Below, piece by piece: positions 33,975 through 42,794 of a stretch of 64,000 nucleotides of DNA (position 1 is the stretch's first letter; every line of letters begins with the position of its first letter). A model generated the notes under the pieces. The model saw only the letters and a program-made list of their open reading frames with translations, made no database searches and was not told the DNA's origin. Where the stretch lies: the NCBI RefSeq assembly GCF_014207905.1, contig NZ_JACHLB010000002.1:62001-126000 (forward strand). The letters run 5' to 3'. Origin of the DNA: Flavobacterium notoginsengisoli. GTDB lineage: Bacteria > Bacteroidota > Bacteroidia > Flavobacteriales > Flavobacteriaceae. The translations under genes and the position numbers were made by a program.

Positions 33975-35252
33975 ATGAAAACTAACCCAAATAAAAAGAA
34001 CTCTCTAAAACATGTTCTTTTTGGAAGCCTTATTGGTACCACAATCGAATTTTTTGATTTTTATATTTATGCCAACGCCGCGGTCTTGGTTTTTCCTCAA
34101 TTATTTTTTCCAAGTTCAGATTCGACAATGGCAACTCTGGAATCTTTAGCTACTTTTTCTATTGCTTTTCTGTCACGCCCTTTAGGTTCGGCATTTTTTG
34201 GACATTATGGAGATAAAATTGGCCGTAAATTTACTTTAGTTGCCGCTTTACTTACAATGGGAATTTCGACAGTTACAATCGGATTTTTACCAAGTTATGA
34301 AAGTATCGGTGTTGCTGCGCCTTTATTATTAATGCTTTGTCGATTCGGACAAGGTGTTGGTCTGGGAGGAGAATGGGGTGGAGCCGTTTTATTGGCAATC
34401 GAGAACGCACCGCCAAATAAACGCGCTTGGTATGGAATGTTTCCACAATTGGGAGCTCCAATCGGATTATTGCTTTCAGGAGGAACGTTCTTGTTATTAA
34501 CCGATTCTATGAGCAATGAAGATTTTATGAATTACGGTTGGAGAATTCCTTTTATTGCAAGTGCGCTTTTGGTAATTGTTGGTTTTTATATTAGAACAAA
34601 AATTACAGAAACGCCTTCATTTGAAAATTCTAAAAAAGAACAGGAAGAAGTAAAAGTTCCTTTTTTAGAATTGGTGAAATCGTACAAAAATCAGTTGATC
34701 TTCGGAACATTTGCTGCCATTACTACATTTTTGGTTTTTTATTTAATGACAGTATTTACTTTAAGCTGGGCAACTTCAGATTTAGGAATTGTAAAAAGAG
34801 ACGGATTGTTAATTCAGTTGTTTTCGGTATTGTTTTTTGCACTTTTTATCCCTGTTTCTGCTGTAGTTGCCGATAAAATTGGACGCCGTAAAATGCTTAT
34901 TTTGGCAACAGCAGCAATTGCTATTTTCGGATTTTTCTTTTCATACTTCTTGAGCTCAGGAAATATAGTTTTAGTTACGATTTTCGCTTGTATCGGAATG
35001 TCTTTAATGGGATTTACTTATGGACCATTAGGAACTTTTCTATCCGAATTGTTCCCAACTACAGTTCGTTATTCTGGAGCTTCATTAACATTCAATATGG
35101 CAGGGATTCTTGGAGCAGCTTTTGCACCGATGATTGCAATTTGGTTGGCAAAAACCTATGATGTCAGTTATGTAGGTTTTTATTTAGTTACAGCCGCACT
35201 GATATCTTTAATATCATTTTTGGTGATTAGTAAAGATGAGCATAAATTTTAG
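33975..35252 (+). CDS. MFS transporter, metabolite:H+ symporter type (MHS/ProP-like)
   Basis: A 425-residue inner-membrane carrier with twelve predicted helices. The start SLIGTTIEFFDFYIYANAAV, the cytoplasmic loop GHYGDKIGRKFTL, GQGVGLGGEWGGAVLLAIE after helix 4, and the second loop ADKIGRRKMLIL are the signatures of the metabolite:H+ symporter subfamily (e.g. proline/betaine, shikimate, alpha-ketoglutarate carriers). Which compound it carries cannot be said. It is a single gene with its own promoter and a strong terminator. Confidence 0.92.
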   Translation: MKTNPNKKNSLKHVLFGSLIGTTIEFFDFYIYANAAVLVFPQLFFPSSDSTMATLESLATFSIAFLSRPLGSAFFGHYGDKIGRKFTLVAALLTMGISTVTIGFLPSYESIGVAAPLLLMLCRFGQGVGLGGEWGGAVLLAIENAPPNKRAWYGMFPQLGAPIGLLLSGGTFLLLTDSMSNEDFMNYGWRIPFIASALLVIVGFYIRTKITETPSFENSKKEQEEVKVPFLELVKSYKNQLIFGTFAAITTFLVFYLMTVFTLSWATSDLGIVKRDGLLIQLFSVLFFALFIPVSAVVADKIGRRKMLILATAAIAIFGFFFSYFLSSGNIVLVTIFACIGMSLMGFTYGPLGTFLSELFPTTVRYSGASLTFNMAGILGAAFAPMIAIWLAKTYDVSYVGFYLVTAALISLISFLVISKDEHKF

Positions 35253-35276
35253 ATAAAAGAAATATTAAGAATTATA

Positions 35277-35309
35277 AAAGTCCGCAAGTTAAATACTTTG
35301 CGGACTTTT
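35277..35309 (+). terminator. terminator of the MFS transporter gene
   Basis: A 12 bp stem (AAAAGTCCGCAA with its complement) with a 9-base loop and T-run. It also overlaps the 3' side of the converging T9SS-protein gene and may serve both. Confidence 0.85.
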
Positions 35310-35315
35310 ATTTTT

Positions 35316-38300
35316 TTATCTTTTTAAAGTAAAATGCCCTCTAAATTCTGTTCCATTAATTCTTGTTACAGTAAACCAATAATCTGTCGCAGGTTGCAGG
35401 TGACCGATAAAAGTCCCATCCCAAGCTGTATTTGGAGCCAATTCTTTAAGTAATTTTCCATAACGGTTAAATATTCTGATCGATGAATTTGGAGCCAAAT
35501 AAGAAGGATTAATGGTCCAAGTATCATTAAAACCATCTTCATTTGGAGTAAAGAATTTTGGATAAGGAAGTTCGTCAACTAAATTGATACAATTTTGATC
35601 AATTGTCGCGAGAATATTTATAGTTACAGGAACTCTGTCACTTTCACAATTACTAATGGTTTGAGAAGCGTAATATGTTACTCCGTCTTCCAATGAAGTT
35701 GATTCAAATAAATTATTTGTGGATGAAGAACTTTCATACCATTTAATATTTTGTCCGATAATATCAATGTCACTGATTTTGGCATTTTTTTGAATGCAAA
35801 ATTGTTGCGGAGAGTCAGAACTCGGAATTTGAGTGTCTTGTATTTTGACAGTAATGGCTAATCTTTCGCTTTCGCAATTGTTTAAAGTTTGAGAGACATA
35901 ATAAACAGCATTTTGCAATAAAGTCGTTTCAGACAACAGATTCCCATTCAGAGCCGAATCATACCATTTTAAAGCAGTTCCGTTTATATTAAGATCTTCA
36001 ATAATAGCAATTTCATCAATACAAAATTGCTGATTGTTATTTCCTGTTGGCAAAGGTGTATCGTAAACATGAACCAAAATTGGCGTCCTGTCACTTTCGC
36101 ATCCAACAGTTTGAGATGCATAATAGGTTTTGTTGTTTTCTAACAGAGTGGTATTGGGTAATGTTGATGCAGACATCATGGTATCAAACCATTTGATGTT
36201 TTGTCCCATTATTTGAATGTCATTAAGGGTTTTGTTTTCTTTTTTACAAAACGACTGCTCTGGAGCTCCCGATGGAACAGAAGGTGTATTGACAATTGAA
36301 ACAGTAACTCCAAATCTTGGACTTTCACAATTGTTTTCTGTTTGTGAAGCATAATAGGTTTTTCCATTTTCAAGAGTTGTTGTCTCTGATAGTAAAGAAC
36401 CATTGGTTAATGCATCGTACCATTTTATTGAAGTTCCTGTTATTTCAATATTTGAAATAGTCAAATTTTGCCCTGTACAAAAAGATTGATTTATGTTTCC
36501 TGTTGGTTCAGAAGTATTTTGAATTACAACATTAATTTTCTTTACATTATCACAAATATCAGTTCCCAAAATTGTGCAGGAATATTCTCCGCTATTGATT
36601 GCTGAGGTATTTGGTATATTTGGATTTTGCAAATTGGAGGTAAAACCATTTGGTCCTGTCCATAAATAACTCGTTCCTCCAGATGCTTTAAGCTCTAATG
36701 TTTCGCCAATACAAATTGGAGAATTACTTAATGCTGATGGGGTTAAAGATTGTTGCAAATCTTGAAATTTGATTAAAAAACCTGATGGACTACCATTAGG
36801 GACTTCAATGAAAGCTCCTGGACTTGCGATATCATAATCAGCAAAACCGCTAAAAACACTCCCTGTTACAAAAATATTACTTGTGCCTTCACTTATGATA
36901 ATAGGATCTCTGACGACGTTTGTTGTTCCAAAATAAGTTCCCCAAGTTTTTCTGCAATTTCCATCCAATTTCAGTATAAAACCAGAAAATGATCTATTTA
37001 CGGGATTATAAGCATTTGAGCATGCAATTTCAAACCCATAAGTGGATATTCCTGTGACAAAAACTTCGCTATCATTTTTCGGATAAATTGAAGTTGCATC
37101 TCCTTGACAGTAACTTAACCATGCTAATTTCTGTGTGTTCAAATTGAATTTAGCAAAATAACTGCTTCTAGAAGATTTCATTGTAGGTTCAAATGTATCA
37201 GGTGTCGAAATATTATTGTTTTCAGTTTTACCTGTTATGTATAAATTATCACCATAAATTTTACAAGTATATATCCAATCACTTTTTATACCTCCAAAAT
37301 AAGTACTCCAAATACGTTGGCCATTAGGGTCAAATTTTACAATCATTCCATCTCCTGCAGAAGCTAAATCTCCTACATGATAAGAAGGTTGATAAGAATT
37401 AGCCGTGGCTATATTGTTTTCGCTTAATGTGTATCCGACTAAAATAATGTTGCCATCTTTATCAATAGCTGAATCTTCAAAAGAATCATCTTTATCCCCT
37501 CCAAAATAAGTTCCCCAAATTCTATTGCCATTACGGTCAAATTTTGCTAAAAATCCGTCAAAGCGATTGTTGTCTATTCTTGTTTCTTTGAATGAGTTAG
37601 GAGTCGAAATAAATTCATCGCTTGTTGTAGCGCCCGAAAGATAAATATTATTTTGTTGGTCAACTGAGACGCTGTTAGCAAAAGTCAATCCGTTATCATT
37701 TCCATAATAGGTTGCCCATTGTCTAACCCCGTTTGAATTTAGTTTGCCTAAAAACATTTCAGAATAAGAGCCTGATTTATTTTCCTTAAAAGAACCAATA
37801 GTCGAAATATTATTTAAACTGTTGGTGTTTCCACAAAAAACTAAATCTTTATTTTGAGATACTTTTATCGATTTAATATTATCGTCATAGTTTCCTCCGT
37901 AATAGGTCGCCCAAATTCTGTTTCCGTTAGCATCAAATTTGGCAATGTAGCCATCCCAGGTAATGTAGCCTGGATACTTGGTAAAGCTTGCAGATGATTG
38001 ATGGGAACCCAAAGTAGCAATAGTAGAAACGCTGGCGGTTTTACCTCCAAAATAGATATTGCCTAGATCATCTTTATCGAGTGTGTTAGATTCTGTCCAA
38101 TCCTGTCCGCCATAAAAAGTTCCCCAAAGTCTTGTCGGAACAGGATCAATTACAACTGTTTTCCCACGCAAAAAATTGGCTGAGCGAAATCCATAAATAT
38201 CTTTTTTAATTTTTCTGTATCCAACAAGAATCTCTTTTTTATGACCTTTTTCTTCAATCCAGCTCGCGGGAAGCGTTTCTTCCATTTTTCCAAAGCGAAC

Positions 38301-38927
38301 ATTCATTTGGATTTTATTATTGACCAAATTAGTTTCTGCACCGTTAAATTTTAACTGGATATCTGAAATATTTCCTTTTGGATGAATTACAAAATTATAT
38401 TCAACGGTCTTTTTGGGATCATCAGGAATTGTAAAAACAACATCGATATTCGGATAAATATTTTTATAGGTAATTTGTTTGTATTGATGAACTCCAATAA
38501 TTCCTTCAGGTTTATTTGGAATATTATAATAGTTATCAAAATCGGTTGATTTCTGTTCCGTAATTAATTCAACTTTAGAATTAGAATTTAAAAAGTCAAT
38601 ATCTATTCTATGAAAAATATATTCTAAATTAGATTCTTCTTTTCCTTCATCGTCTTTTTCAGGAATTGCATAAGGAATCTTTTTTGTTGTTGATGAGCAA
38701 ACAACTGGAGTCTTTTTTACTTCATAAACATCATAAGAAAAACCATTCTTTTTTAGTTGAACACCCAAACCGTTAGTATTCAGTAAATATTTTACAGCAG
38801 TATTAGGTTTTCCATTTTGATCGATAATTTGTCCTTTATTCTCTTTAAAACCAATTGATTGTGTTTTATTTTGAGAGAATAATGGAATTGTAATTAATAG
38901 GAAAAGAAAAAGTAATTTATGTTTCAT
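35316..38927 (-). CDS. large secreted SBBP-propeller / Ig-repeat protein with T9SS type B sorting domain
   Basis: A 1203-residue surface or secreted protein. After a signal peptide (LLFLFLLITIPLFSQ) comes an N-terminal beta domain like that found before SBBP repeats (IDQNGKPNTAVKYLLNTNG). Then seven propeller blades with WATYYGG/WGTYFGG words lie between about 265 and 770. A PKD/Ig-like domain and four cysteine-paired repeats (FC...KWYD...YYASQT...CES) run from about 830 to 1120. The C-terminal 80 residues (PKFFTPNEDGFNDTW to RGHFTLKR) are the gliding-motility-type (type B) sorting signal of the type IX secretion system. It probably acts as an adhesin; the ligand is unknown. The gene has a canonical promoter. 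Confidence 0.93.
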   Translation of the reverse strand: MKHKLLFLFLLITIPLFSQNKTQSIGFKENKGQIIDQNGKPNTAVKYLLNTNGLGVQLKKNGFSYDVYEVKKTPVVCSSTTKKIPYAIPEKDDEGKEESNLEYIFHRIDIDFLNSNSKVELITEQKSTDFDNYYNIPNKPEGIIGVHQYKQITYKNIYPNIDVVFTIPDDPKKTVEYNFVIHPKGNISDIQLKFNGAETNLVNNKIQMNVRFGKMEETLPASWIEEKGHKKEILVGYRKIKKDIYGFRSANFLRGKTVVIDPVPTRLWGTFYGGQDWTESNTLDKDDLGNIYFGGKTASVSTIATLGSHQSSASFTKYPGYITWDGYIAKFDANGNRIWATYYGGNYDDNIKSIKVSQNKDLVFCGNTNSLNNISTIGSFKENKSGSYSEMFLGKLNSNGVRQWATYYGNDNGLTFANSVSVDQQNNIYLSGATTSDEFISTPNSFKETRIDNNRFDGFLAKFDRNGNRIWGTYFGGDKDDSFEDSAIDKDGNIILVGYTLSENNIATANSYQPSYHVGDLASAGDGMIVKFDPNGQRIWSTYFGGIKSDWIYTCKIYGDNLYITGKTENNNISTPDTFEPTMKSSRSSYFAKFNLNTQKLAWLSYCQGDATSIYPKNDSEVFVTGISTYGFEIACSNAYNPVNRSFSGFILKLDGNCRKTWGTYFGTTNVVRDPIIISEGTSNIFVTGSVFSGFADYDIASPGAFIEVPNGSPSGFLIKFQDLQQSLTPSALSNSPICIGETLELKASGGTSYLWTGPNGFTSNLQNPNIPNTSAINSGEYSCTILGTDICDNVKKINVVIQNTSEPTGNINQSFCTGQNLTISNIEITGTSIKWYDALTNGSLLSETTTLENGKTYYASQTENNCESPRFGVTVSIVNTPSVPSGAPEQSFCKKENKTLNDIQIMGQNIKWFDTMMSASTLPNTTLLENNKTYYASQTVGCESDRTPILVHVYDTPLPTGNNNQQFCIDEIAIIEDLNINGTALKWYDSALNGNLLSETTLLQNAVYYVSQTLNNCESERLAITVKIQDTQIPSSDSPQQFCIQKNAKISDIDIIGQNIKWYESSSSTNNLFESTSLEDGVTYYASQTISNCESDRVPVTINILATIDQNCINLVDELPYPKFFTPNEDGFNDTWTINPSYLAPNSSIRIFNRYGKLLKELAPNTAWDGTFIGHLQPATDYWFTVTRINGTEFRGHFTLKR

Positions 38928-38947
38928 TTGAATAATTTGGTCGGTGA

Positions 38948-38976
38948 CAAATGTAATTAAATGTTTACAATTTCAA
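38948..38976 (-). promoter_or_regulatory. canonical flavobacterial promoter of the T9SS-protein gene
   Basis: On the minus strand TTG (complement of 38974-38976) is followed after 18 bases by TACATTTG (complement of 38948-38955), 20 bases before the ATG at 38927. Both elements and the spacing fit the consensus. Confidence 0.78.
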
Positions 38977-39014
38977 ATCAAAAAATGAAATGCGAAAAAG
39001 TCCCTAATAACCTG

Positions 39015-39022
39015 TATTTTTG
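39015..39022 (+). promoter_or_regulatory. TATTTTTG -7 box of the radical SAM gene
   Basis: An exact TAnnTTTG match that overlaps the TTG at 39020. Because it should precede the transcript start, it argues that the true start codon is the later TTG at 39041, with a short leader. Confidence 0.55.
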
Positions 39023-39040
39023 CAAAAAAATAATTCCCTT

Positions 39041-41257
39041 TTGAAAACAAAACTTTTTGTAATTACGCCTCCATTTACGCAACTGAATACCCCGTATCCA
39101 GCAACAGCTTATATAAAAGGTTTTCTAAACACCAAAAATATCGAATCGGTTCAGGCTGATTTGGGTATCGATGTGATTTTAGAATTGTTTTCGAAAAAAG
39201 GATTAGAAAGTTTGTTTCAGGTTTCAGGTTTCAAGTTTGATATTGTTGGAAACGAAATCTCCGATAATTCTAAACGTATTTTTGCTTTACAAGACGAATA
39301 CATCAAAACGATTGATTCTGTAATTCAGTTTTTGCAGGGAAAAAATCCAACTTTGGCTTTACAGATTTGTCAGGAAGATTTTCTGCCTGAGGCTTCTCGT
39401 TTTGCACAGTTAGAAGAATTGGATTGGGCTTTTGGAACAATGGGAACGCAAGATAAAGCAAAACATTTAGCTACTTTATATCTCGAAGATATTTCAGATT
39501 TTATTGTAGAATGTGTCGATGAGAATTTCGGCTTCAGCCGCTATGCAGAACGTTTAGGACGAAGCGCTAATTCTTTTGACGAATTATATAACGAACTTCA
39601 AAAAGAACCAACTTACATCGATTCAATTTTAATTTCACTTTTGAAAGAAAAAATTGAAACGGTAAAACCAACCTTGTTTTTAATTTCTGTTCCGTTTCCA
39701 GGAAATTTATATAGTGCATTTCGAGCAGCACAATGGGTAAAACAAAACCATCCTGAAATAAAAATATCAATGGGTGGAGGTTTTCCAAATACCGAATTGC
39801 GCTCGCTTTCAGATAAACGTGTTTTTGAATTTTTCGATTTTATCACTTTGGATGATGGCGAAGTTCCAATTGAAGAACTTGTTGATAATTTGTCATCCCG
39901 AGCGGAGTCGAGGGACGAGAAGCGTTATAAAAGAACTTTTCTTTTAGAAAATGGAGAAGTGGTCTATAAAAATAATTCTCTAAAACATGATTATAAACAA
40001 TCTCAGGTTGGAACGCCCGATTATTCCGATCTGCCTTTGGATAAATATATTTCAGTTATCGAAATTGTAAATCCGATGCATAGAATGTGGAGTGACGGCC
40101 GTTGGAATAAACTGACAATGGCGCACGGTTGTTATTGGGGAAAATGTACTTTCTGCGATATTTCTTTAGATTACATAAAAGTTTATGAACCCGTTGCGGC
40201 AAGCTTGCTTTGCGATCGAATAGAAGAATTAATTGAAAAAACAGGTCAAAACGGATTCCATTTTGTTGATGAAGCTGCGCCACCAGCCTTAATGCGTGCT
40301 TTAGCGCTTGAAATCTTAAAAAGAAAACTGGCAGTGACATGGTGGACCAATATTCGTTTCGAAAAAAGTTTTTCTAAAGATTTGTGTTTGCTCTTAAAAG
40401 CTTCTGGCTGTATTGCCGTTTCAGGCGGTTTAGAAGTTGCTTCGGATCGATTATTGAAATTAATTGATAAAGGAGTTACGGTTGAACAAGTTGCAAAAGT
40501 GACTCGAAATTTCACTGAAGCCGGAATTATGGTTCATGCGTATTTAATGTACGGATATCCAACACAGACGATACAAGAAACAGTTGATAGTCTGGAAATG
40601 GTTCGTCAGTTGTTTGAAGCGGGAGTTTTACAATCAGGTTTTTGGCATCAGTTTGCTTTGACGGCACATAGTCCGGTTGGTTTATATCCGGAACAATTTG
40701 GTGTTACCAAGAAAACAGAAACAATTGGAGCATTTGCTAATAATGACATTGAATATACTGATGCAACAGGAATCAATCACGATAAATTTAGCTTTGGCTT
40801 AAAAAAATCGCTTTTCAATTTTATGCACGGAATTTGTTTTGATTACGAACTCCAAGAATGGTTCGATTTTAAAATTCCGAAAACAAAAATTCATCCCGAT
40901 TTTATTTTTAATGCCTTAGAGGAACAAAACGATTTTAATACAAAACCAAATGCAAAAGTAGTTTGGCTTGGCGGAAAACCTTCATCAGAACTTTTTACAA
41001 AATCAAAAAAAGGAAGAAGCTGGGAAATGATGGCTTTGACTTTTCATGATAAAAAAGAAAGTTTCGATATCCAAACTAGCAAAGAAGAAGGAGAATGGCT
41101 GATTTCGATTTTGTCAAAAATAGCTGTTTCTGGTTCTAAAAATTATACTTTCCAAGAAATAAAAAATGACTTCGAATCTGAATTAGAAGATTTCGAATTG
41201 TTTTGGTATTCAAAGCCTGTAAATACTTTACGCGAATTCGGATTATTGGTGCTTTAA
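39041..41257 (+). CDS. B12-binding-type radical SAM protein with CX4CX2C cluster motif
   Basis: A large radical SAM protein of 738 residues from the TTG at 39041 (KTKLFVITPPFTQL). An N-terminal Rossmann-like B12-binding-type half (to about 280) precedes the radical SAM barrel. The cluster motif is GCYWGKCTFCD, with Cys364, Cys369 and Cys372: four residues between the first two, not the usual three. Later motifs are GFHFVDEAAPPAL, SGGLEVASDRLL and AYLMYGYPTQT. Family B12-dependent enzymes often methylate unactivated carbons or phosphorus; no substrate is evident. A repeat-derived segment (39891-39922) is read in frame inside it. It converges on an MBL-fold gene with one base between the stops. 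Confidence 0.85.
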   Translation: MKTKLFVITPPFTQLNTPYPATAYIKGFLNTKNIESVQADLGIDVILELFSKKGLESLFQVSGFKFDIVGNEISDNSKRIFALQDEYIKTIDSVIQFLQGKNPTLALQICQEDFLPEASRFAQLEELDWAFGTMGTQDKAKHLATLYLEDISDFIVECVDENFGFSRYAERLGRSANSFDELYNELQKEPTYIDSILISLLKEKIETVKPTLFLISVPFPGNLYSAFRAAQWVKQNHPEIKISMGGGFPNTELRSLSDKRVFEFFDFITLDDGEVPIEELVDNLSSRAESRDEKRYKRTFLLENGEVVYKNNSLKHDYKQSQVGTPDYSDLPLDKYISVIEIVNPMHRMWSDGRWNKLTMAHGCYWGKCTFCDISLDYIKVYEPVAASLLCDRIEELIEKTGQNGFHFVDEAAPPALMRALALEILKRKLAVTWWTNIRFEKSFSKDLCLLLKASGCIAVSGGLEVASDRLLKLIDKGVTVEQVAKVTRNFTEAGIMVHAYLMYGYPTQTIQETVDSLEMVRQLFEAGVLQSGFWHQFALTAHSPVGLYPEQFGVTKKTETIGAFANNDIEYTDATGINHDKFSFGLKKSLFNFMHGICFDYELQEWFDFKIPKTKIHPDFIFNALEEQNDFNTKPNAKVVWLGGKPSSELFTKSKKGRSWEMMALTFHDKKESFDIQTSKEEGEWLISILSKIAVSGSKNYTFQEIKNDFESELEDFELFWYSKPVNTLREFGLLVL
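39891..39922 (+). repeat. palindrome-family repeat fragment inside the radical SAM coding sequence
   Basis: 32 bases reading TGTCATCCCGAGCGGAGTCG and continuing AGGGACGAGAAG resemble the intergenic GTCA-GGCTGAGCGAAGTCGAAG-type element at 49767-49791. In the protein they are read in frame as LSSRAESRDEK (about residues 284-294), between VDN and RYKRTFLLENGEVVYKN. No frameshift results. It looks like a repeat captured by the gene. Confidence 0.7.
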
Positions 41258-41258
41258 A

Positions 41259-42023
41259 TCAATATTCCAAACATTCTCCATCATTCGGAATAGCCGTTTT
41301 GTTTAAAAGTCCATGATCTGCAAGTGCAGTTCTCAATTGCAGTCTTGTTGTCGGACAATGATTTAAAGCTTCTAAATGATTTGCAATTACTTTTCCTGGA
41401 GCAAGCGTGACGAATTTTAAAATATCGTCCATTCGCATTAATAAAGGCTGTCCGAAATCTAATCTAGCGGTGCCACAAGCTACAGTAGAAATATCTGGTT
41501 TAAGTTGTGTCAGAACTTTTTCTACATCTTCGGTAAAAATTGTATCAGAACTGATGTAGATCGATTTTTCATTGGCTAATTCGATAAGAAAACCCATTAC
41601 ATTTCCCATTAATTTTGCAACAAAACCATAACCATGAATTGCAGGAATTCCAGTTATTTTTCCATCCAAAAATAATTGAGGTTGCCAATATTCTAAAGTT
41701 TGAATCACACTTAATCCTCTTTGTACAAGAGCTTTTTCGTCTTTAGAACTGCAAATTACGGGAATGCTTTTTCTTCTCAAAAAAACCTCGCCCGCCTTAT
41801 CTATATGATCTGGATGCAAATGCGTAATTAAGCAATGTGTGACTTTGCTCAAAATTTCACGACTGTTTTTAGGCAGTGCTACCAGCGGATTTCTTTTCGG
41901 TTTATATCTGAAAATTGTAAAAGGCGGAATTGTTTTCCTTTTACCTAACATTGGGTCAATTAAAATGACATGCTTTTCTGTTTCAATCACCAAAGTGGCA
42001 TTTCGCAAATGATGTAATTTCAT
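41259..42023 (-). CDS. MBL-fold metallo-hydrolase, UlaG-like
   Basis: A 254-residue metallo-beta-lactamase-fold hydrolase. The metal site is visible as THLHPDHIDKAGE (the HxHxDH motif) and the later GTARLDFG and IANHLEALNHCP segments. It lacks signal peptide and membrane segments, so it is cytoplasmic. The wording (HHLRNATLVIETEKHVILIDPML and FLIELANEKSIYISSDTIFT) is that of the L-ascorbate-6-phosphate lactonase (UlaG)/RomA-like group, but similar proteins have varied substrates. It is convergent with the radical SAM gene. Confidence 0.86.
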   Translation of the reverse strand: MKLHHLRNATLVIETEKHVILIDPMLGKRKTIPPFTIFRYKPKRNPLVALPKNSREILSKVTHCLITHLHPDHIDKAGEVFLRRKSIPVICSSKDEKALVQRGLSVIQTLEYWQPQLFLDGKITGIPAIHGYGFVAKLMGNVMGFLIELANEKSIYISSDTIFTEDVEKVLTQLKPDISTVACGTARLDFGQPLLMRMDDILKFVTLAPGKVIANHLEALNHCPTTRLQLRTALADHGLLNKTAIPNDGECLEY

Positions 42024-42107
42024 ATCGAGGAAAATTAGATATTAAAAATACAAAGTTTTTCGAAAAATTGTTTACAGATTTTTCTTTATTTTTAACAGAA
42101 TTGTGAT

Positions 42108-42794
42108 TTACCCAATAGAAAACCTAAATCCAATTCCGTGTAGGTTTTCTATCGAAATTCCATCTTCGTTGGCTAAGATTTTACGCAGACGCGAAATAAA
42201 AACATCGAGACTTCTTCCCATAAAATAATCATCTGTGCCCCATAAAGAGGTTAAGATTTGTTCGCGCTTTAGAACAGAATTTTTGTGATCTAGAAATAAC
42301 TTCAATAATTCAGCTTCGCGTTGTGTAAGTCCGACTTTTTCTTCATCATTAAAAAGAATAAAATTTTTAGTGTCAAACTGATATTTTCCGACTTCGTAAA
42401 TGGTTTTTACCGCTGGAATATTTTTCTGCGAACGTTTTAAGAAAATTTCAATCTTCAATAATAATTCTTCAATGCTGAAAGGTTTAACCAAATAGTCATC
42501 TGCTCCAAGTCGTAAGCCTTTAATTCTGTCTTCCTTTAAAGTTTTAGCCGAAAGGAAAATAATCGGAACATCAAGATCGATTTTTCGAACAGCTTCAGCC
42601 AAATCAAAACCGTCCATTTTGGGCATCATAATATCAAAAATGCAAATGTCGAATTCTTCTTCTTCAAAAATTTTTAAAGCAGATTTTCCATCAGAACAAT
42701 GCGTTACGTCATAATTATTTTGCTCCAAATTGTCTTTGGTTAAAAACGCAAGGGTTTCATCGTCTTCGGCATAAAGTATTTTGAAATTTCTCAT
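42108..42794 (-). CDS. OmpR-family response regulator
   Basis: A 228-residue two-component regulator: a receiver domain with DDE (EDDETLAF), phospho-acceptor Asp in CIFDIMMPKMDG (Asp54 region), Thr/Ser in IIFLSAKT and Lys in DYLVKPFSIEELLLKIEIFLKR; then an OmpR-type winged helix ending in GRSLDVFISRLRKILANEDGISIENLHGIGFRF. It overlaps the upstream sensor kinase gene by four bases (ATGA), so kinase and regulator are an operon and surely a pair. Target genes are unknown; the divergent DUF1573 gene is a candidate. Confidence 0.95.
   Translation of the reverse strand: MRNFKILYAEDDETLAFLTKDNLEQNNYDVTHCSDGKSALKIFEEEEFDICIFDIMMPKMDGFDLAEAVRKIDLDVPIIFLSAKTLKEDRIKGLRLGADDYLVKPFSIEELLLKIEIFLKRSQKNIPAVKTIYEVGKYQFDTKNFILFNDEEKVGLTQREAELLKLFLDHKNSVLKREQILTSLWGTDDYFMGRSLDVFISRLRKILANEDGISIENLHGIGFRFSIG

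Noticed and set aside
39020-39040. TTG at 39020 as start of the radical SAM gene
   Set aside because: It lies inside the TATTTTTG promoter box and adds residues not expected. The TTG at 39041 was chosen instead.
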